From: Planctomycetaceae bacterium
GTDB taxonomy: Bacteria > Planctomycetota > Planctomycetia > Pirellulales > Pirellulaceae
DNA: 64,000 bases
Assembly: GCA_002723275.1 (NCBI GenBank)
Contig: PBNZ01000031.1
Coordinates: 58,447-122,446 of the forward strand
Reading direction: 5' to 3'
Shown here one piece after another: positions 53,005 through 63,798 of the stretch (position 1 is the stretch's first letter; each line of letters begins with the position of its first letter). Position numbers and translations under genes: made by a program. Under the pieces are notes generated by a model that was not told the DNA's origin, ran no database searches, and saw only the letters and a program-made list of their open reading frames with translations.

Positions 53005-53238
53005 CTAATGAGAATCTGCGTATTCGACGTGAATCGAATTGACCAGCGGATAGTCATTCAGCACGGTTCGCACGACCTCTTGAGCTAACTGCTTGTGGTA
53101 GAAGGTTGCGACACGGCCAGACAAAACGATCGCCTCTGAAGTCAGTTCAACACTAACCTCTCGCAAAGCGTGAATTGAACTATTGCTTAATGCGGTTCTC
53201 GCTTGTTGCGGAATATCTTTGGCCTCAGAGCTGGCCAT
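53005..53238 (-). CDS. Small BON-domain protein
   Basis: A 77-residue protein made almost entirely of one BON domain (VSVELTSEAIVLSGRVATFYHKQLAQEVVRTVL), here without a signal peptide, so probably cytoplasmic. BON domains bind phospholipid or act as stress-related modules. The ATG at 53238 has GGAGGG about 8 bases upstream; an upstream frame extension (to 53277) is dismissed for that reason. It lies convergent to the ABC exporter gene. Confidence 0.75.
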   Translation of the reverse strand: MASSEAKDIPQQARTALSNSSIHALREVSVELTSEAIVLSGRVATFYHKQLAQEVVRTVLNDYPLVNSIHVEYADSH

Positions 53239-53444
53239 GATGTTCCCTCCGTGGACTCTTTTGGCGTGAGCGATCATTGTAAGTCACAACTTGGATACCC
53301 GCCAACAAACAGGGTCGCGACGACATGATGGTCTCAGGTTAATGCTGATTTGTGATCTGTGTCAAGACCCCGCGGTTGATTCCCAACATTGTCTCTTGCC
53401 ACTGCCGTGCAGGACTTGACCATCGGTAAGGGTGTGTCGCCCGA

Positions 53445-54116
53445 TTATGCTTTTGGGATCTTGCCGATGCTTTCGAGAAAGGCGACAACCTGGTCGGCCA
53501 GTTCGTCGGGTTGAGCGGCTCCCGAGTTCAGGATCAACTCGGGTTCCGTCGGCGGCTCGTAAGGGTCATCGATCCCGGTAAAGTTCTTGATCTCTCCTGC
53601 GCGAGCCTTCTTGTAGAGGCCTTTGGGATCCCGCTGCTCGCAAACTTCCAAGGGGGCGTCTACAAAAACTTCAACAAAGTCATCGGGGCGACCGCGAGAA
53701 ACGACTAAACGGCGAGCGAGATCTCGGTCCTGCCGATAAGGGCTCACAAAAGCCGTTAACGTGACAAGTCCAGCCGAGCAGAACAGTTCAGCGATCGCAC
53801 CGATGCGACGGATGTTCTCTTCTCGGTCCATCGCCCCAAAGCCGAGACCGAATCGTTCGGCAAAATCTTCGCCATGTTCGTCACTCAGCATCGTCGGACC
53901 CGCATTGAGACCGTGCCGAATATTGTCGCCGTCAAGCAGAATGGTGCGGATTTTCCGTTCAAATAGTTTGCGATCGACTACGTTCGCGACGGTGCTCTTG
54001 CCGCAGCCACTCAAACCCGTGAACCATACGACACAGCCACTGTGGCCCGCCATTTGTTCTCGGTCGGCACGGCTGACGTTGTGGTCATGCCAGGTTACAT
54101 GCGTGTCGCCGCTCAT
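53445..54116 (-). CDS. cysC: Adenylylsulfate (APS) kinase
   Basis: A 223-residue APS kinase that phosphorylates APS to PAPS. It has the P-loop [20 protein letters not shown], and [24 protein letters not shown], followed by FTGIDDPYE. No ATP sulfurylase gene is fused or adjacent. PAPS here could feed the sulfotransferase at 33.1 kb or sulfur assimilation. The ATG at 54116 is favoured over the longer frame. The acyl-CoA dehydrogenase-like gene lies just upstream. Confidence 0.93.
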   Translation of the reverse strand: MSGDTHVTWHDHNVSRADREQMAGHSGCVVWFTGLSGCGKSTVANVVDRKLFERKIRTILLDGDNIRHGLNAGPTMLSDEHGEDFAERFGLGFGAMDREENIRRIGAIAELFCSAGLVTLTAFVSPYRQDRDLARRLVVSRGRPDDFVEVFVDAPLEVCEQRDPKGLYKKARAGEIKNFTGIDDPYEPPTEPELILNSGAAQPDELADQVVAFLESIGKIPKA

Positions 54117-54150
54117 ATTAATGCTCCAATCGATCAGCAAAGTTTCTAAA

Positions 54151-55296
54151 TCATGCGGTCGACGTCGGTTCCGAAATCCGTTGGGTTAACTCCCGGAAAT
54201 AGCTTTCGGCCACCGGACCTGGACAACTCCAGACAAGGAAGAAAAGTGCTTCCTGGCACCAGCGACCCGCCGGGTGCCCCTGCACGTAGCCGCTCCCTTT
54301 GGCGGCTAGCAACGCGGCCTGAGTCGCTCGTGATGCCAAACTGTTGGCACGAGAGCGACAGCCCAATGCGTCAAATTCAGCCGCCCCCGAATCCGCTCCC
54401 AAAAGGAGCTCTGTCGTAATGCTATCGTACTCAGCCTGGAATGCGGCAGCATGCGTCCCGAGCTCGGGACGTTCTGCGGAGGCAGCTTGAAGTTCACGGA
54501 TGGCGACACCGGCCAGCCCCGCTGCCAGGGCGGATGTTTGCAGGCCTCCGGTCTGGCCGCCACCCTTCGACATGAGATTCTCGGTGGGCCCCGCCAAAAG
54601 CTGTTGGTGGGGAATTCGAACCCCCGACAGCTCCACTTGGCTAGTCTGGCTACCTGTTAAGCCAACCAGAACAGGGGCGTCCTGAATCACGATCTTGGGA
54701 TCCCGGGCATCAGCCAGGCAGAGCAGCTGTTCGCCGGTCGAAGTCACCGCTCCCAAGACCAGCCAATCGGCAAAACGAGCTCCCGTGATCCACGGGCTGC
54801 GCCCACGCAGGACCCATGTGTCGCCCTCCTGGATCGCCAATAAAGCTGGTTTTCCCAAGTGTCGTTGACTGGTGGTGAGTTGAGAGATGCCCAGAGTTGC
54901 CATTTTTTGGCCGGAGATCAGATCGGGCAAAACTTCGTCGCGCAAGTCATGATTTTTGCTGCTTGCGATCCGCTGGCAGGCCCCCATGCTTTGCGTCAGG
55001 ACAAAGGCGGTCGTCAGGCAGCCGGCACTCAACTCCAGATAACCGCGAACGATCTCTTGTTTCGACCATTCGCTGCCGCCCAGCGATCGGGATAGAAACC
55101 AGCCTGGCACCCCCGCCTGTCCGCAAACGGCGAGCTGTTCGGACGGCCAGGCATCATCCGCTTGCTGGTTGCGAATGGCGGCGAGGCGGTCTCGGAGCTC
55201 TGCCAGCGTCGCGGCTTCATACTGATTTATTTTACGAAGAAATTCTTGCATGCTGCGGTCGAGTCTGGTGGGGAGAGATGCTTGTTCGTTGTTCAA
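54151..55296 (-). CDS. Acyl-CoA dehydrogenase family protein
   Basis: A 381-residue protein with the three-part acyl-CoA dehydrogenase fold: a helical N domain, then a middle beta domain with [13 protein letters not shown] and [23 protein letters not shown], and a C-terminal helical domain. The start is a TTG at 55296 and an internal ATG at 55251 is possible. I did not identify the catalytic base with certainty, and sequence similarity to characterised enzymes is modest, so the substrate is open. It may be flavin-dependent but act on something other than an acyl-CoA. Confidence 0.65.
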   Translation of the reverse strand: MNNEQASLPTRLDRSMQEFLRKINQYEAATLAELRDRLAAIRNQQADDAWPSEQLAVCGQAGVPGWFLSRSLGGSEWSKQEIVRGYLELSAGCLTTAFVLTQSMGACQRIASSKNHDLRDEVLPDLISGQKMATLGISQLTTSQRHLGKPALLAIQEGDTWVLRGRSPWITGARFADWLVLGAVTSTGEQLLCLADARDPKIVIQDAPVLVGLTGSQTSQVELSGVRIPHQQLLAGPTENLMSKGGGQTGGLQTSALAAGLAGVAIRELQAASAERPELGTHAAAFQAEYDSITTELLLGADSGAAEFDALGCRSRANSLASRATQAALLAAKGSGYVQGHPAGRWCQEALFFLVWSCPGPVAESYFRELTQRISEPTSTA

Positions 55297-55551
55297 ATCG
55301 TAACGCGCCGATCGAGTCTTAGATTGTGGGGGTTACGCGATCTGCGGTTTGACCCTTTTTGCCTCTTGCGACTGGGTGTTTATAACCCATTTTAGCGAAA
55401 GCAGTGATATCATTGCAGTTCTTCTTGTGCGTCGAGCACCTATAATTTACCGCTTTGAAAACTCGACAAAAGTTGGTTGATATTATGGTCGATAGCAAAC
55501 TGCACGACCACGTGTCGCACAAAAGGCAGAAGCGTCATAAAAGGAGCATCC

Positions 55552-57756
55552 ATGAGCCAGACGCAGACGGTTTTACCGGAAGAGTCGTCGACGAATTCGC
55601 GTAGTCACGAGATGGGAGCTCAGACGCTCTACGATAAGTGCATGGCGCTCGCTAGCAATATGTGGTGGGCTTGGAATCCAGAGGTGATTAACCTCTTCCG
55701 AGATTTAGATCCCATCCGCTGGCGCCAACTGGACCACAATCCCATTGCGCTGCTCAAAGAGTTTACTCCAGCCAGGTTGGAGTCGCGTGCCACCGAGATG
55801 GTGCTTTACAGTCGCATCCATCATGCCTATCGGCAGTTGAAGGCTTATGTTTCCTCCAACCGTCCCACGTGGGCGACGATGCACGCAGGCGTTCTTGGAG
55901 CCAAGCCGGTAGCCTATTTTTCGGCTGAGTTTGGGATTCACGAATCCGTGCCGATTTATTCAGGCGGTTTAGGCGTTCTCTCGGGTGACCACATTAAGAG
56001 CGCCAGTGGACTTGGTCTACCGCTCGTGGCCATTGGATTGTTCTATGACCAGGGCTACTTCAAGCAACGTCTTGATGAAGAGGGTTATCAGGTCGAAGAG
56101 TATATGGACACTCGTGTTGATAATCTTCCGCTCAAGCCCGTTCTTGATGACAACGGGCAGCAGTTGACGATTTCCATTGATACACGCACGGGCAAACTAT
56201 TGGCTCGGGTTTGGTTGATGTTCGTCGGTCGTGTTCGTTTGTATCTTTTGGATTGTGATGTCGAAGGAAACAGTCCGGAAGATCGTTCGTTGACCAGTCG
56301 TCTGTATGGTGGCGACGAACGAACTCGAATTCGTCAAGAGTTGGTACTGGGCGTTGGTGGAGTTCGAGCATTAAAGGCTTTGGGCATTACACCGGGTGTG
56401 TACCATCTCAATGAAGGTCACAGTGCGTTCGCTCCCCTCGAAGCGGTTCGGCAACGGATGGTCGACGATGGATTGTCGTTCGACGATGGACTACGAGAGG
56501 TAACGCGACATACTGTATTCACAACCCACACGCCCGTGCCTGCGGGACACGACCGTTTTGCAGCGGAATCGGTCGAGGAGCATCTCGGACCGTTGCGCGA
56601 CGCCTTGGGCATCTCGTATGAACAACTCATGGGGTTGGGCCGCGTTGAACCACAAAATGTCGAAGAAAGTTTTTGCATGACCGTTTTGGGGCTGAAGCTT
56701 TCTCGAAGAGCCAACGCGGTAAGTTCGCTGCACGGACACGTCTCCCGTCGTATGTGGGCTCATCTGTGGCCTTGGCGAGCGGAAGAGGAGATTCCGATCG
56801 GCCATATCACCAACGGAGTCCATGTTCCGAGTTGGTTGGCCTACCAAATGAATCAGTTGTATGACCGCTACTTCCCAGCTGGTTGGATGCAACGAATGGG
56901 TGAACCCGAGGCTTGGCAGAGCATTTACGATGTCGATCCTGGCGAGCTATGGGAAACTCACAATTCGCTGAAGAACCTAATGTTGGCGTTTGTCCGACGT
57001 CGGATTAGTCGGCAGTGTCGTCGACGAGGTGAAAGTGATGAAGCGGTTGAAACCGCACGTAATCTCCTTGATCCCGACGTGTTGACGATCGGCTTTGCTC
57101 GTCGCTTTGCGACCTACAAGCGAGCGGATCTCATCATGCGAGACATGGACCGCTTATGTGCGATCCTGAGCGACGAAGAGCGACCGGTGCAGATCATCTA
57201 CGCCGGCAAGGCTCATCCGAAAGATGAACCGGGCAAAGAGCTCATTCGTAAGATCGCGAATGCTCGATTCGAGTCGAGATTCCGCAATCGTCTCGTCTTC
57301 ATTGAAGACTACGATGTGAATGTTTGTCGACACCTCATCCAAGGTGTCGACGTGTGGCTTAACAATCCACGTCGTCCTCTCGAAGCCTCAGGCACAAGCG
57401 GCCAAAAGGTCGTACTCAACGGCGGACTGAACTTTTCCGTTCTCGACGGTTGGTGGGCTGAGGCGTTTGACGGGCGAAATGGCTTTGCCATCGGAAGTGG
57501 CACCAGCCACACCTCGGATGAGATTGGTGATCAACGTGATGCCGATTCTCTCTTCGAAGTCCTGGAAAGCCGCATCATTCCGTTGTATTACAAACGGGAT
57601 GTCGATGGACTACCCGGCGAGTGGGTCCGTATGATGATGCATTCGATCGGATCCCTGGCGTGGAGATTCAGTGCCCATCGTATGTTGATGGATTATGCAC
57701 GAACCTGCTACGTGCCTGCTGCTGGTGGCCTAAGCTGCGATATGAATTTCCGGTAG
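55552..57756 (+). CDS. glgP: Alpha-glucan phosphorylase
   Basis: A 734-residue GT35 phosphorylase of the TIGR02094 type, with the N-terminal region [17 protein letters not shown] and [25 protein letters not shown]. The pyridoxal-phosphate lysine lies in [17 protein letters not shown], near the C terminus. It releases glucose 1-phosphate from alpha-1,4-glucan. The ATG at 55552 is preceded by AAAGGAG at good spacing; a longer frame to 55477 is not supported. It is a single gene with a hairpin after it. Confidence 0.92.
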   Translation: MSQTQTVLPEESSTNSRSHEMGAQTLYDKCMALASNMWWAWNPEVINLFRDLDPIRWRQLDHNPIALLKEFTPARLESRATEMVLYSRIHHAYRQLKAYVSSNRPTWATMHAGVLGAKPVAYFSAEFGIHESVPIYSGGLGVLSGDHIKSASGLGLPLVAIGLFYDQGYFKQRLDEEGYQVEEYMDTRVDNLPLKPVLDDNGQQLTISIDTRTGKLLARVWLMFVGRVRLYLLDCDVEGNSPEDRSLTSRLYGGDERTRIRQELVLGVGGVRALKALGITPGVYHLNEGHSAFAPLEAVRQRMVDDGLSFDDGLREVTRHTVFTTHTPVPAGHDRFAAESVEEHLGPLRDALGISYEQLMGLGRVEPQNVEESFCMTVLGLKLSRRANAVSSLHGHVSRRMWAHLWPWRAEEEIPIGHITNGVHVPSWLAYQMNQLYDRYFPAGWMQRMGEPEAWQSIYDVDPGELWETHNSLKNLMLAFVRRRISRQCRRRGESDEAVETARNLLDPDVLTIGFARRFATYKRADLIMRDMDRLCAILSDEERPVQIIYAGKAHPKDEPGKELIRKIANARFESRFRNRLVFIEDYDVNVCRHLIQGVDVWLNNPRRPLEASGTSGQKVVLNGGLNFSVLDGWWAEAFDGRNGFAIGSGTSHTSDEIGDQRDADSLFEVLESRIIPLYYKRDVDGLPGEWVRMMMHSIGSLAWRFSAHRMLMDYARTCYVPAAGGLSCDMNFR

Positions 57757-57813
57757 TCGGTGTCCACGGCCGCGCGATGCTTCTAGACGGCATCCGCGGC
57801 TGCTAATCATTTG

Positions 57814-57844
57814 CCGAACGGCTCTCTCGGTGGTAGCCGTTCGG
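57814..57844. terminator. Hairpin between convergent glgP and methyltransferase genes
   Basis: A perfect 10-bp inverted repeat (CCGAACGGCT with AGCCGTTCGG) around an 11-base loop, in the 158-base gap between two convergent genes. No T run follows on either strand, so intrinsic termination is not certain. Confidence 0.45.
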
Positions 57845-57914
57845 GATAGGGGTCGCCCTTCGACCCACTCTGATGCAGCAAAGAGATGTTGGCCAGTCAA
57901 GCTGCTCAAGTGAA

Positions 57915-58727
57915 TCAGGCGTGTGACGCCAGATGTGTCTTGACGGATTGAATCCATTGATCGGGTTTCATGCGTCGGTGTGGGACACGAGCTCTGAGTA
58001 GCTTGTAGCGGAGCTTGGCCAGGCCACGTGGGGATTCTGTCTGGCAGTGGTATTCGACCAAGGGCAGCAGTTGTTCCAAAAGGTCTTGCTTTTGCGGTGC
58101 GTAAAACGATGCGTCTTCTGGATTCGACCAGTACTGGGCCCAGCCGATCGATCCGCATATTCCGGCGGCTCCAAAATGAGGCGACGTCAAAATATCTTCC
58201 GTAAAGACGCGAATGCAGCCGTCGTATCTTGAGAGGACGTCATGCATCGCCAGCACGCCACCATTCGTAATGTGAGGAGCATAGAGATCGAAGTCTTGCT
58301 TTGTCGACGGGTAACTGTGATCTCCGTCGATCCAGAGAAGTCGCAGAGGGCGGTCCCATTCGGCGGCCAAGTCATAGGAATAGGTCTGGTGGAACTCAAC
58401 TTCGTCGCTCACACCTGCCGTTTGTAAATTATGTTCAAACAACGCCCGTGCCGTACGCTTGCCATCGCTCCCCTCGGCCATCGGTTCCTCGTTCGGCAGC
58501 GGGTCGATCGCGATTAGCTCCGAGCGTTTCGCCAGTTGTTTGGCCTTGGCTAATACAACGGTTGAGCGACCGCGGTAGCTGCCGATCTCCAGAATGTCGC
58601 CCTCAGCGGTTGGGTGAGCTGCAGCCATGGCCAGGAAGGAAACCTCCCGGTCGGTTAACCAGCCATCGATATTCGTGATCGTCTTGCGAATGTCTTGCAG
58701 AGAAGCCGAGTAATTCTGAGCAAACAT
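57915..58727 (-). CDS. Class I SAM-dependent methyltransferase (Methyltransf_24 type)
   Basis: A 270-residue protein with a Rossmann methyltransferase motif I, ILEIGSYRGRSTVVLA, then IAIDPLPNEE and a motif near LRLLWIDGDHSY. It resembles the glycan-associated O-methyltransferases found in planctomycete LPS regions, where it probably modifies a sugar or a small hydroxylated acceptor. The location next to GT9, GT4 and GT2 genes supports an envelope polysaccharide role. Substrate unknown. Confidence 0.75.
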   Translation of the reverse strand: MFAQNYSASLQDIRKTITNIDGWLTDREVSFLAMAAAHPTAEGDILEIGSYRGRSTVVLAKAKQLAKRSELIAIDPLPNEEPMAEGSDGKRTARALFEHNLQTAGVSDEVEFHQTYSYDLAAEWDRPLRLLWIDGDHSYPSTKQDFDLYAPHITNGGVLAMHDVLSRYDGCIRVFTEDILTSPHFGAAGICGSIGWAQYWSNPEDASFYAPQKQDLLEQLLPLVEYHCQTESPRGLAKLRYKLLRARVPHRRMKPDQWIQSVKTHLASHA

Positions 58728-58756
58728 GTCTTGGATCCTTCCAGGCTTGCCCGTTC

Positions 58757-60013
58757 TTAAGCGACGTGGCGGATCGGGCGAGTTGTTTTCAATAAGTTGA
58801 CGGTTGCATGAAAGACCTGATCAACGGTCAGTTCTCGCATACAACGATGGTGGGCGACGGGACATTTGCGATTAGCACACGGGCCACAGGGTACGTCGCG
58901 ACTTAAATGAATTGCATGTTCTTGATAGTTCTCGCTCCAACGAGGATCGGTGGGACCAAAGAGCGTAATCGTCGGAACGTCGAAGGCAGCACCAAAATGG
59001 CGGGGGCCACTGTCTGTCGAGATCAACAACCGAGCACGTTTGACCATCGCCTTGCTGAGGCCAATCGAGACCGACTCATTTGCCAAAGTGCGGACCCGGT
59101 CGCTGTTGGTGAGCTCCTCAATCCTCGACGCGCTGCCCGTTTCGGAGGGACCGCAGAGGACAATGATGTTTGCTTCCAGTTCGTGGATCAGACGTTGTGC
59201 GAGCGTCGCAAAGTATTCGACCGGCCATTGCTTTGCCGCCCCGTAAGCACCACCTGTATTCAACGCGATCATGGGGCGGCTATCGCGAAATCCAAACCGT
59301 GTGGCAATCGCTGCCGCCTGATCGTCATTCTTGGTCGTCGTCGCCAACTCTGTATGTCGAGAGTCAATCGAAGCACCAACTGCTTGAGCTAGATTGAGGT
59401 AGTAGTCGAGAGCAGAGATCGGGCTAAGCCGGATACCGCTGCGCGGTGGTTCTAGCTTTTCGGTTAACAGTAAACCGCGACCATAGCGAACATAACCAAC
59501 TCGCTGAGGAATTTTGCTGAGCCGAGCAATCACTGCTGATCGTAATGAATTCGTAAACAGAAGGACTGAATCAAGCTGGCGGTTTCGAAGCTGACGAATT
59601 AGCGACAGTCCTCGCATCGTCTTGTCGCCAGAACGTCGGTCGTAAAGGATTACGTCGTCCAGCCAATTCGTGCCACTCAACACCTCGGCAACGTACGGGC
59701 GCATAATACCAATGAGCTGATGGTGATTGCCGTAATATTCTCGCAGAGTGCGAAGTGTCGGGGTGGCCATCACCACGTCCCCAACCCAGTTCGGCAAAAA
59801 GAGCCCTATCTTAATCGTTCTTCTCCTGTCGATGTCGTCGACATCCTCATCGGTGAATGGCAACTCGCTTAGCAGATCTTTACGAGTCCCAGGACCGGCT
59901 AGACGCTCACCTTGCTCGGTCGTCCCTTCACCCTTGCCCCCAGTACGCGGACTATATGGTCTTCGGTGAATTTGGAGAATGCCAACTTGAGTAAGTCGTG
60001 CGAGCGGTGACAT
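58757..60013 (-). CDS. GT9 family heptosyltransferase (WaaF-type)
   Basis: A 418-residue glycosyltransferase of the GT9 heptosyltransferase family, with the core PNWVGDVVMATPTLRTLREY and the later TDSGPRHFGAAFDVPTITLFGPTDPRWSE. It adds heptose from ADP-heptose to the LPS inner core, fitting the hldE gene at 62-63.7 kb. The ATG at 60013 gives a 66-residue, polar, low-complexity leader. The family normally starts MKI-PNWVGD, and here an ATT at 59815 (I-K-I-G-L) stands exactly there, with AGGAG 7 bases upstream, so the true start may be a rare ATT. Confidence 0.82.
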   Translation of the reverse strand: MSPLARLTQVGILQIHRRPYSPRTGGKGEGTTEQGERLAGPGTRKDLLSELPFTDEDVDDIDRRRTIKIGLFLPNWVGDVVMATPTLRTLREYYGNHHQLIGIMRPYVAEVLSGTNWLDDVILYDRRSGDKTMRGLSLIRQLRNRQLDSVLLFTNSLRSAVIARLSKIPQRVGYVRYGRGLLLTEKLEPPRSGIRLSPISALDYYLNLAQAVGASIDSRHTELATTTKNDDQAAAIATRFGFRDSRPMIALNTGGAYGAAKQWPVEYFATLAQRLIHELEANIIVLCGPSETGSASRIEELTNSDRVRTLANESVSIGLSKAMVKRARLLISTDSGPRHFGAAFDVPTITLFGPTDPRWSENYQEHAIHLSRDVPCGPCANRKCPVAHHRCMRELTVDQVFHATVNLLKTTRPIRHVA

Positions 60014-60161
60014 CGTTGCTAGCGTCGTTGGCTTGATTGGCTTTGACCTGTCTCAGACGCGTGAGTATTCTCGTTCTCGCAAGTTGCCGTGGAAAAACTT
60101 GCCATCGATCTGAAGATGCAAAGTCAATATTCAAAGTCATTGTCAGGCAGGACGATTGGCC

Positions 60162-61349
60162 GTGAACCCTCCCGAATCCATCCAGCCGTTCCACGCATTT
60201 CCGTTGGGAGTTCAAGGGCCAGAGCAGGCGACACGAGTCGCTATCGTTTCAACGCAGCGTCGCTGGCATGGTGGTGAGGAGCAAGCTCTCTTGCTCGCCG
60301 AAGGGTTGCGACGACGTGGGCACACCTGTGCTATCTTCGCGCGACGAGGAGGAAAGTTTGCCGAGCGTTTGCGGGAGGAAGGCTTTCCCGTGTTCACCTT
60401 TGCCGGCCGTGGACGCTCGCCTCAGGCTCTTTGGAGTTTGCGGAAGACACTCGCTGAGTTTTCCCCGGAGATTCTACATTACAACGATCCCCATGCGATG
60501 GTCGCCGCGGGGATTGCTTCGACAGGATTGACGATTCCCGTTCGGCTGGCCGCTCGTCGAGTCGATTTTCGACTCAAATCCGTCCGCTTATACCGTCTTT
60601 TTTGTGACAGTATGATCTGTGTCTCGCGAGCCGTTGCAGAGATCTGTCGCGAAGCTGGCTATCCCGCAGATCGTTTGCATCTGGTGCACGATGGAGTGGA
60701 TCCGGCAAGAATGTTGTCTGGGAATCGTGATGTCGGCCGACGATCTTTGCAGCTTAGCGATCATCACCAGTTGTTATTGTGTGTCGCGAAATTAACGGAC
60801 CACAAAGGCCATCAATATCTGCTTGATGCAATGCCTGCCGTCGTGCGCCGACATCCAGAGATTGTTTTGGCGTTGGCTGGCGAGGGAGAGCTGCGAAACG
60901 AATTGGAGGCTCAGGTTCAACGGTTGGGAGTGGAGTCACACGTGAGGTTCCTGGGATATCGTAATGACATCCCTGACTTGATGGCGGCGGCAGATCGCAT
61001 GGTGGTTTCATCGCACATGGAAGGACTGTGTAGTTCGATCATCGATGCGATGTTGATTGGTTGCCCTGTCATTGGGACCCGTGCCGGTGGGATTCCCGAT
61101 TTGCTATCTCATCAGAACTCGTCGCTAGGCTGGCTGGTGCCAGCTCGTGACTCGGATGCCCTGGCCAACGCCGTCACCGATTCGTTGGAATCGCCCGAGC
61201 AATCGATCGAGTTTGCTCGCCTGGCAAGAGAGCGGGCTTGGCGAGATCTGACTCACGAATCGATGGTCAACCGTACCATCAGTATCTATCTGACACAGTC
61301 ACGTCGAGCGTGCTCAGCCTCAATGCATCAATTGGCACCGGCTGCCTGA
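60162..61349 (+). CDS. GT4 family glycosyltransferase
   Basis: A GT-B-fold glycosyltransferase of about 395 residues. An N-terminal region has VAIVSTQRRWHGGEEQALLLAEGL, and the C-terminal half has LLCVAKLTDHKGHQYLLDA and GLCSSIIDAMLIGCPVIGTRAGGIPDLL. This is the GT4 donor-binding fold. The donor and acceptor are unknown; the neighbours suggest LPS or exopolysaccharide. The GTG at 60162 is preferred (GGA 9 bases upstream) over a TTG at 60156. It is divergent from GT9 with 148 bases between, and its 3' end overlaps GT2 by 22 bases. Confidence 0.82.
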   Translation: MNPPESIQPFHAFPLGVQGPEQATRVAIVSTQRRWHGGEEQALLLAEGLRRRGHTCAIFARRGGKFAERLREEGFPVFTFAGRGRSPQALWSLRKTLAEFSPEILHYNDPHAMVAAGIASTGLTIPVRLAARRVDFRLKSVRLYRLFCDSMICVSRAVAEICREAGYPADRLHLVHDGVDPARMLSGNRDVGRRSLQLSDHHQLLLCVAKLTDHKGHQYLLDAMPAVVRRHPEIVLALAGEGELRNELEAQVQRLGVESHVRFLGYRNDIPDLMAAADRMVVSSHMEGLCSSIIDAMLIGCPVIGTRAGGIPDLLSHQNSSLGWLVPARDSDALANAVTDSLESPEQSIEFARLARERAWRDLTHESMVNRTISIYLTQSRRACSASMHQLAPAA

Positions 61350-62143
61350 CCCAAGCCTTTGGGTTCCAGATCGACTCTTTGACGTGCGTGATGCATGTGC
61401 CAGAGTCGCGCTTGTTTCATGAACGAGTAAAAGCCGGTGAGTGCAGAGACTTGGAAGCCAGCGCGACCATCGAGGAAGCCGCCCTGAATGACGTAGCACC
61501 GGAGGAATCTTAAAGGACCTGTTGTCAGCAAACGAATAACGCTCGGACGTCGACCTTCCTCATACCAAACGCGCGCCTGTTGATCGGTGTATTTCAGCAG
61601 CTTTCGCAAGTAAACGTCGTAGTCCCAGCAGGTGTAGTGAATGAGTCGAGCATTCAGGCTTCCGACACGATGGGCTGGCATCTGAACTTCGCTGTGATCG
61701 GTATATTCTCGGTAACGACCTGTATCGCGGCGGAATAGGCGGATTACACGATCACGACCCCATGAAGTGTGATTTAAAGCATGGCCCATAAAGTGATTTT
61801 TGCGATAGACCCAATAACCGTCGGCTTCCGGAGGTTTGCTCAGAACCGCTTTGATCTCTTGGCGTAATTCGGGAGTGACGCGTTCGTCCGCATCGATCGT
61901 CAGGACCCATTCGTGACTCATCTGTGGAATCGCCCAGTTTTTGAAGTTTCCTGCATCCACGTATTCGCGTTCGAGAATACGACAACCTTCGTGGCGTTCT
62001 ACGAGTTCCAGCGTACCGTCGGTCGAACCTGAATCGGCGATCACGATCTCGTCCGCCAAATCCTCAACCGATTGGATGCACGGCAAAATGTTGTCGTGTT
62101 CGTCTTTGCACGGGATCAAAACGCTCAGTTTTGCGCGATTCAC
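61328..62143 (-). CDS. GT2 family glycosyltransferase (LPS-core type)
   Basis: A 271-residue GT-A-fold glycosyltransferase. LSVLIPCKDEHDNI opens the chain, DEIVIADSGSTDGTLEL follows, and TIDADERV carries the metal-binding DxD. It resembles WaaE/KdtX-type enzymes that glycosylate LPS core. The GTG at 62143 is chosen: AAAGGAA lies 7 bases upstream, and it removes an overlap with hldE that the longer frame (to 62221) would create. Its C terminus overlaps the convergent GT4 gene by 22 bases. Confidence 0.82.
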   Translation of the reverse strand: MNRAKLSVLIPCKDEHDNILPCIQSVEDLADEIVIADSGSTDGTLELVERHEGCRILEREYVDAGNFKNWAIPQMSHEWVLTIDADERVTPELRQEIKAVLSKPPEADGYWVYRKNHFMGHALNHTSWGRDRVIRLFRRDTGRYREYTDHSEVQMPAHRVGSLNARLIHYTCWDYDVYLRKLLKYTDQQARVWYEEGRRPSVIRLLTTGPLRFLRCYVIQGGFLDGRAGFQVSALTGFYSFMKQARLWHMHHARQRVDLEPKGLGQAAGAN

Positions 62144-62174
62144 TTCCGGTTTCCTTTCATCGCTCTTTGCCGAT

Positions 62175-63662
62175 TTAACCCGCTCGGAGCAATCTTTGGT
62201 TGGTTTGCATCGATTCCACAATCCGTGTCGTTGAGACGCCTGCCAGGACCTGCGTTACGCATACTTGCCCGCCATAGCTTTCGACAATTTCCCGGCCCAC
62301 AACTTCATGAGGTTCGTAGGTGCCGCCCTTGACCAGGATGTCCGGCTGGATTTGTTGCAAAAGATGGTGGGGCGTGTCTTCGTTAAAGATCACGACGCGG
62401 CTAACACAGGCGAGTGAGGCCAGCATCGCCACGCGATCCTCTTCACTGATAATGGGACGTTGAGCTCCCTTCAGGCGTCGCACACTCGTGTCACTGTTAA
62501 CGCCGACAATCAGAGCGTCGCCATGCGAGGCAGCTTCTTCCAGGTAGGTTACATGACCAACGTGCAGTAAATCAAAACAGCCATTAGTGAAAACCACACG
62601 CTTGCCCCGCCTGCGATATTCCTCAGCAAATTGAGCTGCTTGACTGACGGTGACCTGTTTACGCAGCGAATTGCGTTCCGCAGTAAGTTCGGCCATGATC
62701 TCGTTGCGCGTGAGTGTGGCAACGCCGGTGCGATCGACTTCCAGCCCCGCTGCGACATTCGCTAATTGAACCGAATCCTCAGGACACAATCCGCCGCCGA
62801 AACATAGACCCAAAACTGAAAGCACCATGTCACCAGCACCGGTGATGTCATAGACCGAACGCGCTTTGGTTGCGTACACTTGCCCCGGGCCATGCCGCGG
62901 TACTAAGGCCATGCCGTCTGAGTCCAGCGTGATAACGGCCATCTCCAAGTCGAGTTGTTGGCATAAATCGCTGCCCGCTTGGATTGCGCGAGGAGGATTG
63001 TCGATCGTTGCTTGAGTCGCCGCTTCTGTTTCTTTGCGATTCGGCTTAATCAAAGTCGCTCCGCGATACAGAGAAAAGTCAATGTCGCGCCCCGGATCAA
63101 CCAAGACCGGAATTCCTGCGATTCTCGCCGTATTAATCGCCGCCTGGACACAACCGTGCGTGCAAACACCCTTGGCATAATCCGAGATTAAAACCACGTC
63201 ATGTTCCGGGATCTGTTGGCGAAGTTGGTTGATCAAATCGGCTTCGGTCGTCGAATTGATTTCGCCGGTCGCCTCGGTGTCCACGCGAAGAATCTGACTC
63301 GGCAATCCCGACCCCGTGCGCCCAACTAAACGCTCCTTCTGGGTCGTTACTCGGTCGGTACACTTAAGCACGAGTTGTGTGTCGATCCCCGCCGCATTCA
63401 ACAGGTCAATGATCGTTTTACCGGCACTGTCTGAGCCCACCACACCGGCACATGTCACTTGAGCGTCCAAGACTCGCAGCATGTGGCATACGTTCGAGGC
63501 TCCGCCAAGACGATGCTCACGAGAGTCGACTTGCAGAACCATCACCGGAGCTTCTTGACTCACTCGACTCGTCGAGCCCCAGGTGTATTGGTCCAACATG
63601 AGATCGCCAAGCACCAAAACTTTGGGCTGGCCAAGACGGGATAGCGCATCGACTGGATTCAC
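62175..63662 (-). CDS. hldE: Bifunctional heptose-7-phosphate kinase / heptose-1-phosphate adenylyltransferase
   Basis: A 495-residue fused enzyme. The PfkB-type kinase domain covers about 1-320 (VLGDLMLDQYTWGST, LRVDTEATGEI, and the C-terminal site DITGAGDMVLSVLG). The nucleotidyltransferase domain follows, with VVFTNGCFDLLHVGHVTYLEEA (HxGH). It makes ADP-heptose precursor for the LPS core, supplying the GT9 heptosyltransferase. GTG start at 63662. It is the second gene of the envelope cluster, after lpxK. Confidence 0.95.
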   Translation of the reverse strand: MNPVDALSRLGQPKVLVLGDLMLDQYTWGSTSRVSQEAPVMVLQVDSREHRLGGASNVCHMLRVLDAQVTCAGVVGSDSAGKTIIDLLNAAGIDTQLVLKCTDRVTTQKERLVGRTGSGLPSQILRVDTEATGEINSTTEADLINQLRQQIPEHDVVLISDYAKGVCTHGCVQAAINTARIAGIPVLVDPGRDIDFSLYRGATLIKPNRKETEAATQATIDNPPRAIQAGSDLCQQLDLEMAVITLDSDGMALVPRHGPGQVYATKARSVYDITGAGDMVLSVLGLCFGGGLCPEDSVQLANVAAGLEVDRTGVATLTRNEIMAELTAERNSLRKQVTVSQAAQFAEEYRRRGKRVVFTNGCFDLLHVGHVTYLEEAASHGDALIVGVNSDTSVRRLKGAQRPIISEEDRVAMLASLACVSRVVIFNEDTPHHLLQQIQPDILVKGGTYEPHEVVGREIVESYGGQVCVTQVLAGVSTTRIVESMQTNQRLLRAG

Positions 63663-63798
63663 GGTTGAGACTTCTCGCCTTCCATGATGAGAGGAACCGA
63701 TTGAACGAGCCTGAGTCTAGCTTGGATGAATAGGCCGGTCCTACCCCAGTTAATGCATGCATGGCATCGCTAGCAAGCTTAGACGTGTCGGCGAGAAT

